Shown here: piece after piece, positions 1 to 9,276 of the stretch
Position numbering within the stretch: the first letter of the stretch is position 1
Layout: every line of letters starts with the position of its first letter
Assembly: GCF_000003815.2 (NCBI RefSeq)
Contig: NC_049985.1
Span: 5,377,214-5,413,544, forward strand
From: Branchiostoma floridae
Lineage: Eukaryota > Chordata > Leptocardii > Amphioxiformes > Branchiostomatidae
Length of the DNA: 36,331 nucleotides
Direction: 5' to 3'
Translations under genes and position numbers: made by a program
Notes under the pieces: model-generated
What the model saw: only the letters and a program-made list of their open reading frames with translations
The model's database searches: none
Told to the model about the DNA's origin: nothing

Positions 1-142
1 TGCCGCTAAGTTGAAAACCGTCATTAAAAGGCTGTCAAGAATAACAGGATGTAGTCAACACAGCATTAAATAAGATATTGTATGCTAGACGTCCTAATAA
101 ATAAACGTATGTTCAAATGGTAATGTGATACTACAGAAGGAA

Positions 143-148
143 TTTATT
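143..148 (-). terminator. Poly(A) signal AATAAA of the TPR-TIR gene
   Basis: The minus strand reads AATAAA 286 nt past the stop codon. It is the only perfect signal seen on that strand between the stop and the window edge, so cleavage is expected near bases 120-130. The 1-433 stretch is otherwise 3' UTR or intergenic DNA with nothing else recognised. Confidence 0.5.
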
Positions 149-433
149 AGGAGCAGTTACAAGCACGATACAAAAGAAAGGCAACCATGCACGCTGACTC
201 TTCATAAAGTTTAATGTCAAAATCATTTCAGTCAACTTAGAATATAATCCTATGTCATGTCATGCATTTATCCTCATTGAATTTAGTAAAGACCTATTTC
301 CTTGACACGCGGGGAAAAATATAACGCCAGATCATATACACGGCTAATAATATGTTGGAACTGAACTGAATAATACGTTTGTGATAAAACATTTTTAAAA
401 GTATCGTCTTCCTTGTCGGAACTCCTCGATAAG

Positions 434-762
434 TCAGTCAGTCTCCGTTGAAGGAGTCTGCTCCAAAGCTTTCTTCAATTTCAACCAATCGTAAGAGCCG
501 ATTGCATCACGTGACACATCCAGGTACGTGATGGTGCGCACAGAAGACGGCACGCTACACTCCTTGAGCATGATGGGAATGACCCGCCCAGTCTTGCCCT
601 TCAGACTCTCCATCAGGGCCTGTTCTGTCTCGTACTTACACCACTCACTGGTCACGAAGTCTGGTGTTAGGATCAACAGGGTCTTGTAGCTGTTCTCGAT
701 GCTGTCAATAATGTTGTCGAACACGCTTTTCCCTGGTATGAAGTCTCGATCAGCTACACAAC
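434..762 (-). CDS. Exon 2 of the TPR-TIR gene (residues 632-740, rest of TIR domain)
   Basis: The exon starts after a TTTCACAG acceptor and encodes CVADRDFIPG through EQTPSTETD and a stop. It carries TIR box 2, the WCKYE helix, the IPIML strand and box 3-like YDWLKL. The tail after box 3 is only about 13 residues long. Confidence 0.88.
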
Positions 763-2837
763 CTGTGAAATACATATCATATCAAATAATCATTAGAAAT
801 TATTCAGCAATTGGTGCCACTGTTCACAAGAAATAATCATTAGAAATTTATATTTAGCAATTGGTGCCACTATTCTCAAGAATTTCGCAAGTGTTGTATT
901 AAAGTATGTTATCTATTAAAATCAAGATAAAAGTGAAACACACCTTTGAATCGCATGTCCCCCTCCAGCGCAGGAAGAAGTGCATAGTTCACCCAGCCGG
1001 CGTCTTTACTGCTGTGTGACACGAAGAAGTCGTACTGGAACTCCTGTCCGTGACGCGGTGTGTCTATTGTCATTGGGACATTTGAATGCACAGTTGTTTC
1101 CCGTTCGCACGGTGCTGGAGACGGGCCGTCTATTCCAGATGCTCCGTCTGCTTTGTTTTGAAGTTTAGATAGCATGGACTTTGCCTCTGTGCGGCATGTA
1201 CGGTCCTTGCGATTTTGAAAACATTTAAGGAAAATTCTGGCAAGTTGGGAATCACCAGATTCAATAAGATACTGACATACCTGTGTCATCTGACCTTCAA
1301 CCTTGAAGACACACTGGAGAAGTGCTGGTTTTATGTCCGTATACTTTTTGTATCCTTCCTTGATCCAGAAAGCTATTTCCCCGATGTAATGTTCCGTGTG
1401 ACATTTCGCATGAAGGGTCAGAAGATTTCTTAGTACACCACCCAAGTTCCATACGTAGCTTGTTTTTTCAGGATCATTTTCAACCGCACGCTTGAATGAC
1501 TCTGCTGCCTTCTCATGCTCTCCTGCAACTTCCAGACACCAGCCCCTGGCTGCCTGTATCTTAGGACTTGTGTAGCCGTCTTCTAGCTGCAGTGCTCGGG
1601 CGAAGTGGTCCAGTGCGTCTTCTAGTTCCTCCCTGTCCTCCACTTCGTGTGTGACAGGGTGGATCGCAAGCCTGTGACAGACTTTTCCGAGTTGGTAGAT
1701 ATTGAATTGTGTCGCTGCACCTTCACAGGAGGCAATGGCGTCTGCTTTGGCCATCTTCAGTGACTGTTTTGAGGGCAATTTCCCTTGTCTTATAAACTCA
1801 TCATACTGCCTCATGTTTACGACGGATCTGATGTAATAAGCAACCCAGTTACTTTCAACTGTAGGCATTATGTCTATTGATTTATTTAACATTTGTCGAG
1901 ATTTCTCGTACATCTTCTCACGTAGGTACATTTGTCCAAACCTCCTGTAGACCTCGCCGTCATTTGGGTTGATTTCCACTGCCTTTACGAAACAACCTAG
2001 CTGCGGCCCAATTTGATTTCCCTCTACCTGGGGGATTTCTTTCATTAGGTAGTCAGGGGTTTTATACCCCTCGCCGAGTTTTTCCCTGCACTTACTCTCC
2101 AGAGATCCTAGCATAGCCCATGCTCGTGCGAGGTAAAATGTACTGTGTTTCCAACTTGGATCTAGTTTGGTTACCTCTGTCAAAAGTTCTCGTGTAAAAA
2201 TGAAACCTCTGAGCTTATCGTCCGGTGTCAACACTGGCGCTTTGTGATGGTAGTCACCACTGACCTGTTCAAGTCGCCAATAACATTTACTCAGGTAGAA
2301 TGTCCACACAAGACGCTCCTCTATGGCCACCGTATCTGCGTTACCTGCCAAAGTTAGGGCCGTTTTCAACAAACCGATAGCGTTCTTTATTTTTGACACC
2401 ATGTCTTTGCTGTCATCCCTTACTTCAAAGGCAAGCGCGTAGCCCTGCTCCGCAAAACAGCGAGCGTTTCTGGCTCTGGAAACATCAGATTCTTCCGAAA
2501 GAAGCTCCTGTAGCCGATCCCTACACGCCATCTCGTCCTTTGCTCTCATCAGTTGTCCGTATATGAACTGTTTGTTGGCGATAGCGTTGAGATTGTTCTC
2601 ATCCCTTCTGGCGAGGCCCTCCAAGAGTTTACGTGCTTCGCCCTGACCGCGTAGTTTGTAGAACGCAAAAACGCTCAGTAGGTTGGTCATGGCACTTTCT
2701 ATGGGACCCGTTTCCTGGTCGAGTCTTGTCTTGAGTTCGTCGTACCAAGGCGAAACATCCTTCGTGTCCTTGACGAACAAGTCAAGGTGGAAAAAGCCAG
2801 GTTTGGGAACCTGGAGGATACTCCCTCCTTCAGCCAT
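434..2837 (-). CDS. TTC22-like tetratricopeptide protein with C-terminal TIR domain (two exons, 740 aa)
   Basis: Join 2837-944 and 762-434. The minus strand reads AAAG/GTGTGT at the donor and TTTCACAG/GT at the acceptor, and splicing restores one frame (Gly632 is split). Residues 1-600 are a TPR solenoid; clear TPR helices lie near residues 280-330 and 410-465. From memory of the family, several blocks resemble vertebrate TTC22: PGFFHLDL near the start, FAFY, ARCFAEQGYA, NWVAYYIR, FKRAVE. Residues about 600-735 form a TIR domain: box 1 YDFFVSHSSKD, box 2 RDFIPG (residues 637-642), the WCKYE segment (672-676) and box 3-like YDWLKL (722-727). TIR domains signal by homotypic assembly or, in some families, cleave NAD+. 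Glu676 sits where SARM1 has its catalytic glutamate, but signalling TLRs also carry WCxYE, so enzymatic activity is not implied. A TGA codon lies in frame 24 nt upstream of the ATG, supporting this start. No signal peptide or membrane segment is seen, so it is probably cytosolic. Confidence 0.9.
763..943 (-). other. 181-bp intron inside the TIR domain, with a ~48-bp tandem duplication
   Basis: GT-AG intron. On the plus strand bases 784-830 and 831-880 are near-identical copies of one segment (each holds AATAATCATTAGAAATT and GCAATTGGTGCCACT), so a short tandem duplication makes up about half of the intron. Confidence 0.8.
944..2837 (-). CDS. Exon 1 of the TPR-TIR gene (residues 1-632)
   Basis: This is a long open exon of 1894 nt ending in phase 1 at AAAG/GTGTGT. 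It encodes the whole TPR region and the first third of the TIR domain up to MRFKG. Past the donor the frame would run about 10 more codons (VFHFYLDFNR) to a stop, which would give a truncated TIR. The match to TTC22 begins within about 15 residues of this ATG, supporting an intronless 5' coding end. Confidence 0.88.
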
Positions 2838-2861
2838 ATTTGCAGATCCACAACTTCATAC

Positions 2862-3036
2862 CTGAAGCGTTGCCGGGCAGCGCAGATGGCGTAATTATAT
2901 ATGGCCGCCTTTAAATTCAAAGGCCCATTGTGCATGCGAACTCCACCTGAGGTGTTGCCAGGCTACACAGACGGCATGAACGGTCACCGTTGCTGTTATC
3001 GTCGTAAATGCCACATACCCATTTTGCATGTGAACC
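2862..3036. repeat. Diverged ~85-bp tandem duplication across the TPR-TIR promoter
   Basis: Plus-strand segments starting near 2862 (ACCTGAAGCGTTGCC) and 2945 (ACCTGAGGTGTTGCC) align along their length and both end with a TGCATG(C/T)GAAC word. Only the gene-proximal copy contains the TATA box. Divergence is high, so the duplication is old. Confidence 0.55.
2895..2902 (-). promoter_or_regulatory. TATA box of the TPR-TIR gene
   Basis: The minus strand reads TATATAAT here. A start site about 30 bp downstream would lie near 2865-2870, leaving a roughly 30-nt 5' UTR before the ATG at 2837. It is the only TATA-like word this close to the start. Confidence 0.5.
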
Positions 3037-3238
3037 CAAATGAATAGAGCGGAATAGGACGCAACGACAAAACTGCAGTTTTCAAAGTGATACTGAGAGA
3101 TGTGTTTTTTTTGTGTGTTATTTCACCATTGAGTAATGTAAACCATAACATTATGATAACCATATCTCTATCCCTCCAAGTCTCTTGGTCCATTTCTTTA
3201 TTATACCGAAGTCCGAAAATACGATACTGCGGGTTGGG

Positions 3239-3258
3239 CCTAACGTTCTAACGTTAGG
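3239..3258. repeat. Palindrome CCTAACGTT-CT-AACGTTAGG
   Basis: Perfect 9-bp inverted repeat around a 2-base centre, about 400 bp upstream of the TPR-TIR gene. It contains two AACGTT words and could be a dimeric protein site or a relic of a mobile element end. Confidence 0.5.
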
Positions 3259-3369
3259 TCGGGAGACATCAAGTTTTCAAATCAGTACAAAATAGAAAGC
3301 CCGGTAAAAACGCCAAAAGCCGGAGCCTAACCTCTGCTTGGAGAGTAGCATGGCCACACAAAACGGCCA

Positions 3370-3433
3370 GACGTCATAAACAGCGGGTAACGTCAAAACA
3401 AGGGTGACGTCACATGGACGTTCTATTGACGTC
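3370..3433. promoter_or_regulatory. Cluster of CRE-like ACGTC sites upstream of the TPR-TIR gene
   Basis: A full palindromic cAMP-response element TGACGTCA lies at 3405-3412, with GACGTCAT at 3370-3377 and a GACGTC core at 3428-3433. CREB/ATF-family proteins bind TGACGTCA. The cluster is about 570 bp upstream of the start codon, so assigning it to that gene is inference. A minus-strand open frame over it (3277-3558) looks non-coding. Confidence 0.4.
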
Positions 3434-3558
3434 TTCACGTTCGATGTTCGTGTCTGTTTACTGTTCGAAAAGTTCCGGAATGTGAACAGGTGTCTCTCAA
3501 CTTCAGGGCAGTTTTCATCGGCGGAAATAACCCTTTGACAAGTCTGCGGTCCGAACAA

Positions 3559-4016
3559 TGGTTAGAGAAGCTCACTTACCTTACACATGAAGACGTGGTC
3601 GAACATTTTGCGGGATACTTGATGTGATTTCACATAGTTAGACTTCAATTTTAATCAATTTAATATTTTTTTTATTCGCAAGGCATCTAAAACTAGGGTG
3701 CGGTCACACAAGTGTGTATATAGAAGTCCATATGAGCCCCGTATTGACATTCTTCCGGTTTAAGTGAAGTTTGCTGGGAAGAAGTTGTATTTTACTTTGA
3801 CTTTGCACGTTACAGTGCAGCCTGGTTATCGAACTACAAAGACGACTTTGTCGGCCGCAATGTTAACCTAAACCGAAAAAATACGGAACTCATACGAACT
3901 CGTGTGATCTTTCTCCTGTGTAGTGGTAACCCACAGACGTACTTCCCTCCTAACTTTATTTGCTAGTACATTGTAACAAGGATTTCGGAAATCCGATTTT
4001 CAGACGACAGCAGGAA
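3559..4016. other. Intergenic DNA, nothing recognised
   Basis: AT-rich single-copy-looking sequence between the TPR-TIR upstream region and the hAT-type MITE. No open frame, RNA gene or repeat could be supported. Confidence 0.5.
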
Positions 4017-4210
4017 GGTATCATTAATCTCCAAGCAGATCCTACAACGGCATAAGATAGTACCAAACTGGTCAAGGAGTGTAGTCAGCCAAGAGGTGTA
4101 TATTTGCCATGTAGCAAAACACACTCCTAAGCTAAGCTGGCTTCACTCCTCTGGCAGCTTTTGATACTGTCTTATGCTACCGTAGGATCTGCTTGGAGAT
4201 TAGGTATCAT
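4017..4210. mobile_element. hAT-type MITE, 178 bp, with perfect 8-bp target-site duplication
   Basis: The element body is 4025-4202. Its ends are inverted repeats starting TAATCTCCAAGCAGATCCTAC, seen directly on the left and as the reverse complement on the right, and pairing continues imperfectly into the middle. It is flanked on both sides by the same octamer GGTATCAT (4017-4024 and 4203-4210). An 8-bp duplication is characteristic of hAT superfamily transposition. There is no coding capacity, so it was mobilised in trans. Confidence 0.8.
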
Positions 4211-4545
4211 TGAAATGTCATACCTTCCACTCAATGAGCAGCGGGAATTCCGTCTAAAATAGTACAACATGAGAAACAAAATGTACAGAAATCGACAACG
4301 TATGCTGAAAAAGGTACGCTGAAAAAGGTACATAGTTGTGACTGTGAGTTACTTATGCACAATGCTTGCGACATTTACGCCGCAAAGTAATGAAGTATGG
4401 CTATCATTTTGCCCAGTTGTCACGGTGCGCATTCCAATCCATGGAACGTCTTTGTGGATCACATTCGAAAACGTTCCCGTGGCAACCAAAGTTTCGCACA
4501 AGCGTTCGGTAGGGTAAACAGAGGAAAACAGCGATGTGTTGGCGA
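4211..4545. other. Intergenic DNA, nothing recognised
   Basis: Single-copy-looking sequence between the MITE and the minisatellite, apart from a short direct repeat of GCTGAAAAAGGTAC near 4303-4330. Confidence 0.5.
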
Positions 4546-5618
4546 CTTCCGATCTTCAATATCAGGTGTTTTTAGTGGAGGAAGAGGAGAATTCCGACCT
4601 TCAATATCAAGTGTGTTTTGATGGAGGAAGAGGAGAATTATGATCTTCAATATCAGGTGTGTTTTGATGGAGGAGGAGGAGAATCCCGATCTTCAATATC
4701 AGGTGTGTTTTGATGGAGGAAGAGGAGAATTCCGATCTTCAATATCAGCTGTGTTTTGATGGAGGAAGATGAGAATTCCGATCTTCAATATCAGGTGTGT
4801 TTTGGTGGAGGAAGAGGAGATTTCCGATCTTCAATATCAGCTGTGTTTTGATGGAGGAAGAGGAGAATTCCGACCTTCAATATTAGGTGTGTTTTGATGG
4901 AGGAAGAGGAGAATTCCGATCTTCAATATCAGGTGTGTTTTGATGGAGGAAGAGGAGAATTCCGATCTTCACGGTATCGGTGTGTTTTGATGGAGGAAGA
5001 GGAGAATTCCGATCTTCAATGTCAGGTGTGTTTTGATGGAGGAAGAGGAGAATTCCCATCTTCAATATTAGGTGTGTTGTGATGGAGGAAGAGGAGAATT
5101 CCGATCTTCAATATCAGATGTGTTTTGATGGAGGAAGAGGAGAATTCCGACCTTCAATATCAGGTGTGTTTTGATGGAGGAAGAGGAGAATTCCGATCTT
5201 CAATATCAGGTGTGTTTTTATGGAGGAAGAGGAGAATTCCGATCTTCAATATCGGTGTGTTTTGATGGAGGAAGAGGAGAATTCCGATCTTCAGTATCAG
5301 GTGTGTTTTGATGGAGGAAGAGGAGAATTCCGATCTTCAATATATGATGTGCTTTGATGGAGGAAGAGGAGAATTCCGATCTTCAATATCAGGTGTGTTT
5401 TTATGGAGGAAGAGGAGAATTCCGATCTTCAATATCAGGTGTGTTTTGATGGAGGAAGAGGAGAATTCCGATCTTCAATATATGATGTGCTTTGATGGAG
5501 GAAGAGGAGAATTCCGATCTTCAATATGAGATGTGTTTTGATGGAGGAAGAGGAGAATTCCGATCTTCAATATATGATGTGCTTTGATGGAGGAAGAGGA
5601 GAATTCCGATCTTCAAAA
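4546..5618. repeat. Minisatellite, 46-bp unit, about 23 copies
   Basis: The unit reads ATGGAGGAAGAGGAGAATTC then CGATCTTCAATATCAGGTGT then GTTTTG and recurs about 23 times with few substitutions; one unit is 45 bp and one 47 bp. Almost every unit contains an EcoRI site GAATTC. Variant units (ATATATGATGTGC type; GTTTTT type) recur at spacings of two to three units near the right end, which points to recent unequal exchange or block duplication. The unit length is not a multiple of three, so the open frames across it cycle through three readings and are not evidence of a protein. It lies between two genes. Confidence 0.95.
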
Positions 5619-5726
5619 TCTGCAGTGGAGAAAAGGTGCGTTTTGCGATTCAAGGTAAGAGAGATACACTTTAACCGAATGATGCATTTTCAATATTGAA
5701 TTTCGTCTATGCAAGTCTGCTCTGTA

Positions 5727-5740
5727 GCGCCACCTAGTGG
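5727..5740 (-). promoter_or_regulatory. CTCF-like core motif CCACTAGGTGGCGC
   Basis: The minus strand reads CCACTAGGTGGCGC, a full match to the bilaterian CTCF core CCASYAGRKGGCRS. It sits about 100 bp from the minisatellite, between the TPR-TIR gene and the 3' end of the MTUS gene, where a domain boundary could be useful. Binding is inferred only. Confidence 0.5.
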
Positions 5741-6010
5741 TCTTAAACTTCTCTGCATTGCATTCTGCCACTTTACAAGCTGTACGTTCTTTGTGTAATA
5801 CCTGATAAGCATATACTAAAGAGTTTTTGGAGTAACTTACCGCACCATACACGGTGCCCGTGCAGAGCCCATCTGTGTTTCAAAGCCCTTGGGCCATACA
5901 ACTTTGTGCAATCACTATAGCAGGGGGTTAGCCCACTTGATGTGGTGTGTTGTGTCCAACTCCAATACTTTCATATTTCTCGCTATATACTGAATACAAA
6001 AATAGATGAG
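5741..6010. other. Intergenic DNA, nothing recognised
   Basis: Sequence between the CTCF-like motif and the predicted end of the MTUS transcript. No gene or repeat could be supported. Confidence 0.4.
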
Positions 6011-6026
6011 AAATGATGAACGAAAC

Positions 6027-6057
6027 TTTATTTCTATAAAAAAAGGTCAACTTTATT
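6027..6057 (-). terminator. Two poly(A) signals, candidate end of the MTUS transcript
   Basis: The minus strand reads AATAAA at 6057-6052 and again at 6032-6027. None was seen between the MTUS stop codon (8967) and this point, so a 3' UTR of about 2.9 kb is implied. It could be shorter if a variant signal is used. Confidence 0.35.
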
Positions 6058-6071
6058 GGTGATATGGGAAA

Positions 6072-6097
6072 CATTGCAACAACAACAACAACAACAA
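6072..6097. repeat. (CAA)n microsatellite
   Basis: Seven CAA-type trinucleotides in a row just past the candidate poly(A) signals. Confidence 0.85.
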
Positions 6098-6762
6098 TGA
6101 AGAGATCTGCAATGACTTTTCCTACCCCACAGTAAAGTGCACTAGAGCTGAGGTATATAACATAGGAACATGTGATGCTCCTCAAAACACACTGCTACCA
6201 ACTAGTCTTTCTCAACACTACTTCAACCAACAAACTGGCAGGAAATGTACACCTTTAAGTAGTAGTTGGAAGGACATAATTTACAGTTTTTTTTTATAAA
6301 TAGAATATATTCATTGATTGACTGAACTGCACACATTTATGGAAAAATAGCTCATTTGGGATATTTACACATTTATGAGTGGTTAACACTGAAAAAGAAT
6401 GAAAAAAATTCAGCATTGCCTAACCTAGCTGCTCAAGGGTACCTATCACACATGTCATCAAATTCTAGCTATAAACAAAATTGCATAGCTGTGCTGGGGG
6501 GAAATTAAGTACAGGGAGCTAAAGTTTGCTGTGATTTTTAACTAGAAGGGTTTGCATGTCATCTACTATTGGGCAATTCTACAGACAGCATCTACAAAAT
6601 GCCAATATCTCACATGTTCCAAGGCAGCAGTATCATACAGCTTCAGGCAGTTCATTCCCTTGAGTTCAAGCGTCAGGATTTGTCCATAATATACAGTTTA
6701 GCACTGCAATTGTCTCAAAACAAGCATTATTCCAGTTACATTTTCAACCACTAAGACTAACT
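6098..6762 (-). other. Probable distal 3' UTR of the MTUS gene
   Basis: AT-rich sequence with no supported coding region or repeat between the poly(A) candidates and the dispersed repeat at 6763. Its assignment to the 3' UTR follows only from the position of the signals. Confidence 0.3.
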
Positions 6763-6950
6763 CAGGTATGGTCAAAACTGTACAAGTGACCACCTCTATA
6801 CAAGGACCACCTGGCCAATGTGACACTTTTTGGGTGTTACCTAAAGACAATTTCCCCATTGACACAAGCACTGAGAATCCTGTCTATAGCAACCACCTGT
6901 CTACATAGACCAGGTTTTATCAGTCCCTAGTGTGGTCTCCTTGTGCAGTT
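6763..6950 (-). repeat. Dispersed repeat, copy 1 (inverted relative to the copy near 17.7 kb)
   Basis: The reverse complement aligns with bases 17660-17850. Shared words include GTCACTTGTACAGTTTTGAC at one end, AATGGGGAAA in the middle and GGTC(A/T)ATGT(A/G)GACAGGT. Two diverged copies in one window indicate an interspersed family. No coding capacity is seen. Confidence 0.65.
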
Positions 6951-8697
6951 TGACAGTATAAGCCAGTTGGAACAAGACATCTTTGAAATCTTACTTTTCA
7001 CAAATTCAGCTGTATATGTACATAAGCTCAAATGCAATACATACCTGAATGAAAAACTCTCGCATTCTCATATATCAACAATATGCTTGTCAGTTCTTTC
7101 ATACATAACATTCAACAATGTCAGAATGTGAAATGGCAAGTGCAACTTTTCACATGAAATAAGCAATATACAAATGCAATGCTTCATTACGTCTATCATA
7201 TAATTAATGTGCACCGGGGAATCTAACTCCGAACACAATTTTTTTAAAGTTCTACCAAAAAGAAATTACTAATGCCATAGAGAGGTAAAGTATGTAGTGA
7301 CATAATGTTTGGTAGATGTAATAACAGTCCATCAGAAAAGAAAACGTTATCCTATAAAATATTACTTTACATGGAATGATTTTGACAGTTTTTGTTTCAT
7401 AGACTTGAAAATTAAACATTACAAATGAGCATCTCATCCAAACTTTTACACTTTAACTGAAAGCACCATCGTAAATAGAGTTACAACTGCACCAGATTTT
7501 GTTATCAATTAATTTATGCTTGTCATGACTTGAATTTTTGTGACAGCTATATATATATATAGAAAAGTACATTTTTGATCGTTTTCACTGTAACAGAACT
7601 AATACTGCAGTTTAGTCATGCATTGCAGTCATGGTTGTACAAAATATTCTACATATTTAACAAAATCAAGTTTCATAAACATATTTCTTACCAATACTGT
7701 GTCAATGATGTTGTTCAATGCATGCTGAAAACACAAGGAACACTTCTAGCTAGCGAAAGCCAGCAGCTCATCATACAAGCACCACATCTTCATCTACAAA
7801 TACAGCACATCTTCAATATGAAGGAAATGGCTTCTACTTAACGGTCTGGACACACCTTGGGTGTCTTTTTTTCTGCGTATTGCTTCAGTGATGACAGTAG
7901 GTTGCTGACAAATTACCTTACCCATCCTGCCAGTGTCCCAGTCTGAAATACTGATTTTGGATAAACGTTTGTTCATCAACCGAACAGTCTGCAACAAACT
8001 GTAACATACACACAATTTGCAGAATTTGTTTTTACTGAAGTCTGTACATTCCCATCTGTTTCCTATCATTTCTTGTATTCTACAAAACAGTTTGACATCT
8101 TCAACCCAAACCTTCAACACACTGCCAAACTGGTAATAACAAACTGTGCATGTTGAAGATTAACTGATCAAAGCAACGTCTTAATATCAAGCCACAACCT
8201 AACCAAAACAACAGATGCTGACCCTACCATACATATACCTACATTGCACAGGACATGTAACACATTCGTAGCTGCTCATGACATTTTCACTGATGGGGCT
8301 ATGGTTCAAGCATCTTCAAACCTGGCAAAATAAGCCCATTCAAAGATTTGACAGCACATGCACATGTCAAAGCGTGAAAGCCCCTGAGATCTGAACAAAA
8401 CACGTCTAGACATTTCAAACCGAGAAACAGAGGCCATACATATCTAAGATTCATTCTTATTTTGCGCATAAGGCAGGAGGATCTGCTAAATATCGGCATT
8501 TATAAAGCATGGTTGAGGCAAGAACAGTTTACAAGTCAGTGGCTTTCACCATTGACCTGTGCATGTGCAGTTGGATTTGTGAATAAGCCTATTACAATTT
8601 ACATGCCCCTACATCTACTATACAAGTGTTTGAGATGTTGGTAATGATAGGGTTAGGATTCAAGTTGTTTCAGAACCAGACCGTAATATGTGAAGAT
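6951..8697 (-). other. Probable 3' UTR of the MTUS gene, no gene seen
   Basis: AT-rich sequence with a short (TA)n run near 7546-7560. A 108-codon open frame at 7794-8120 on the minus strand shows no recognisable domain and lies where a 3' UTR is expected. Confidence 0.35.
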
Positions 8698-9037
8698 TTG
8701 TACATCTCTACACTGCATACTGACAACTTTGATTGTTTGCAATGTTGGTACACATGTACTGAAAGGGTTCAGACTACAGGAGTGACAGAAACAGGTTTAC
8801 GACGAAGGTTTCTCATCGGAGATGGTGTAGAAAATCCCGGTGTCCGAGGACGTGGACTGTGACCTGGGATGAAGCCTTGTACATCTCTACACTGCATAAT
8901 AACAAATTTGATTGCTTGCAATGTTGGTATACATGTACGGAAAGGTTTCAGACTAAAGGAGTGGGTTTATGACGAAGGTTTCTCATCAGAGATGGTGTAG
9001 AAAATTCCGGTGTCCGAGGACGTAGACTGTGACCTGG
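8698..9037. repeat. ~165-bp tandem duplication spanning the end of the MTUS coding region
   Basis: Bases 8698-8867 and 8877-9037 are two copies of one segment. Both start with TTGTACATCTCTACACTGCA on the plus strand and end with the codons for the last 21 residues of the MTUS protein. The non-coding half differs by roughly ten substitutions plus an indel; the coding half differs by four bases. Confidence 0.9.
8797..8863 (-). CDS. Candidate alternative last exon of the MTUS gene (21 residues and stop)
   Basis: The downstream copy of the duplication still encodes SQSTSSDTGIFYTISDEKPS-S-stop. Compared with the main last exon it has four base changes, all synonymous. The minus strand reads TTCATCCCAG/G just before it, and that acceptor phase matches exon 9, which ends in AG: AG/G gives Arg, then SQSTSS. 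Splicing exon 9 here would skip the conserved MSTEH..MENEEL block and keep the Ser-rich tail. The alternatives are a recent duplicate that has not yet decayed, or gene conversion. Confidence 0.35.
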
Positions 9038-9276
9038 ACAGCGACTTGCGCTTCTCCGTGGGAGAGCGCCTCCTCTCGAGGGTGGGAGTGAGGGCGGTGC
9101 GGGGGACGCGGGCGGGGGAGCCCATGATGATGGGGGAGGCAGCATCTATCGGGGAGCTGCTGCCGCTGTTGCGCAGCTTCCACTGCAGTTCCTCGTTCTC
9201 CATGGAGAGGCGCTTGCTGGCGTTTTCCTGCCGTTCGTACTGCTGTCTCAGCTGGGCATGCTCGGTAGACATTTGC
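8967..9276 (-). CDS. MTUS1-like: MTUS exon 10, last exon (residues 375-477)
   Basis: Acceptor CCCAATTCCAG. Encodes QMSTEHAQLRQQYERQENAS, the signature RLSMENEELQWKLRN, then a Ser/Pro/Arg-rich tail (RRRSPTEKRKSLSRSQS) ending EKPSS-stop. The tail is basic and low in predicted structure, like the vertebrate family members. The last 21 codons are tandemly duplicated downstream. Confidence 0.92.

Noticed and set aside
3277-3558. 93-codon minus-strand frame
   Set aside because: No domain and no good splice context; it overlaps the CRE cluster and lies upstream of a self-sufficient TATA promoter.
4397-5529. Several open frames across the minisatellite on both strands
   Set aside because: The 46-bp unit is not a multiple of three and happens to lack stops, so peptides such as GGRGEFRSS cycle through frames. 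No start context, domain or splice structure supports a gene.
7794-8120. 108-codon minus-strand frame
   Set aside because: Sits in the expected 3' UTR of the MTUS gene and shows no coding-like composition or recognisable motif.
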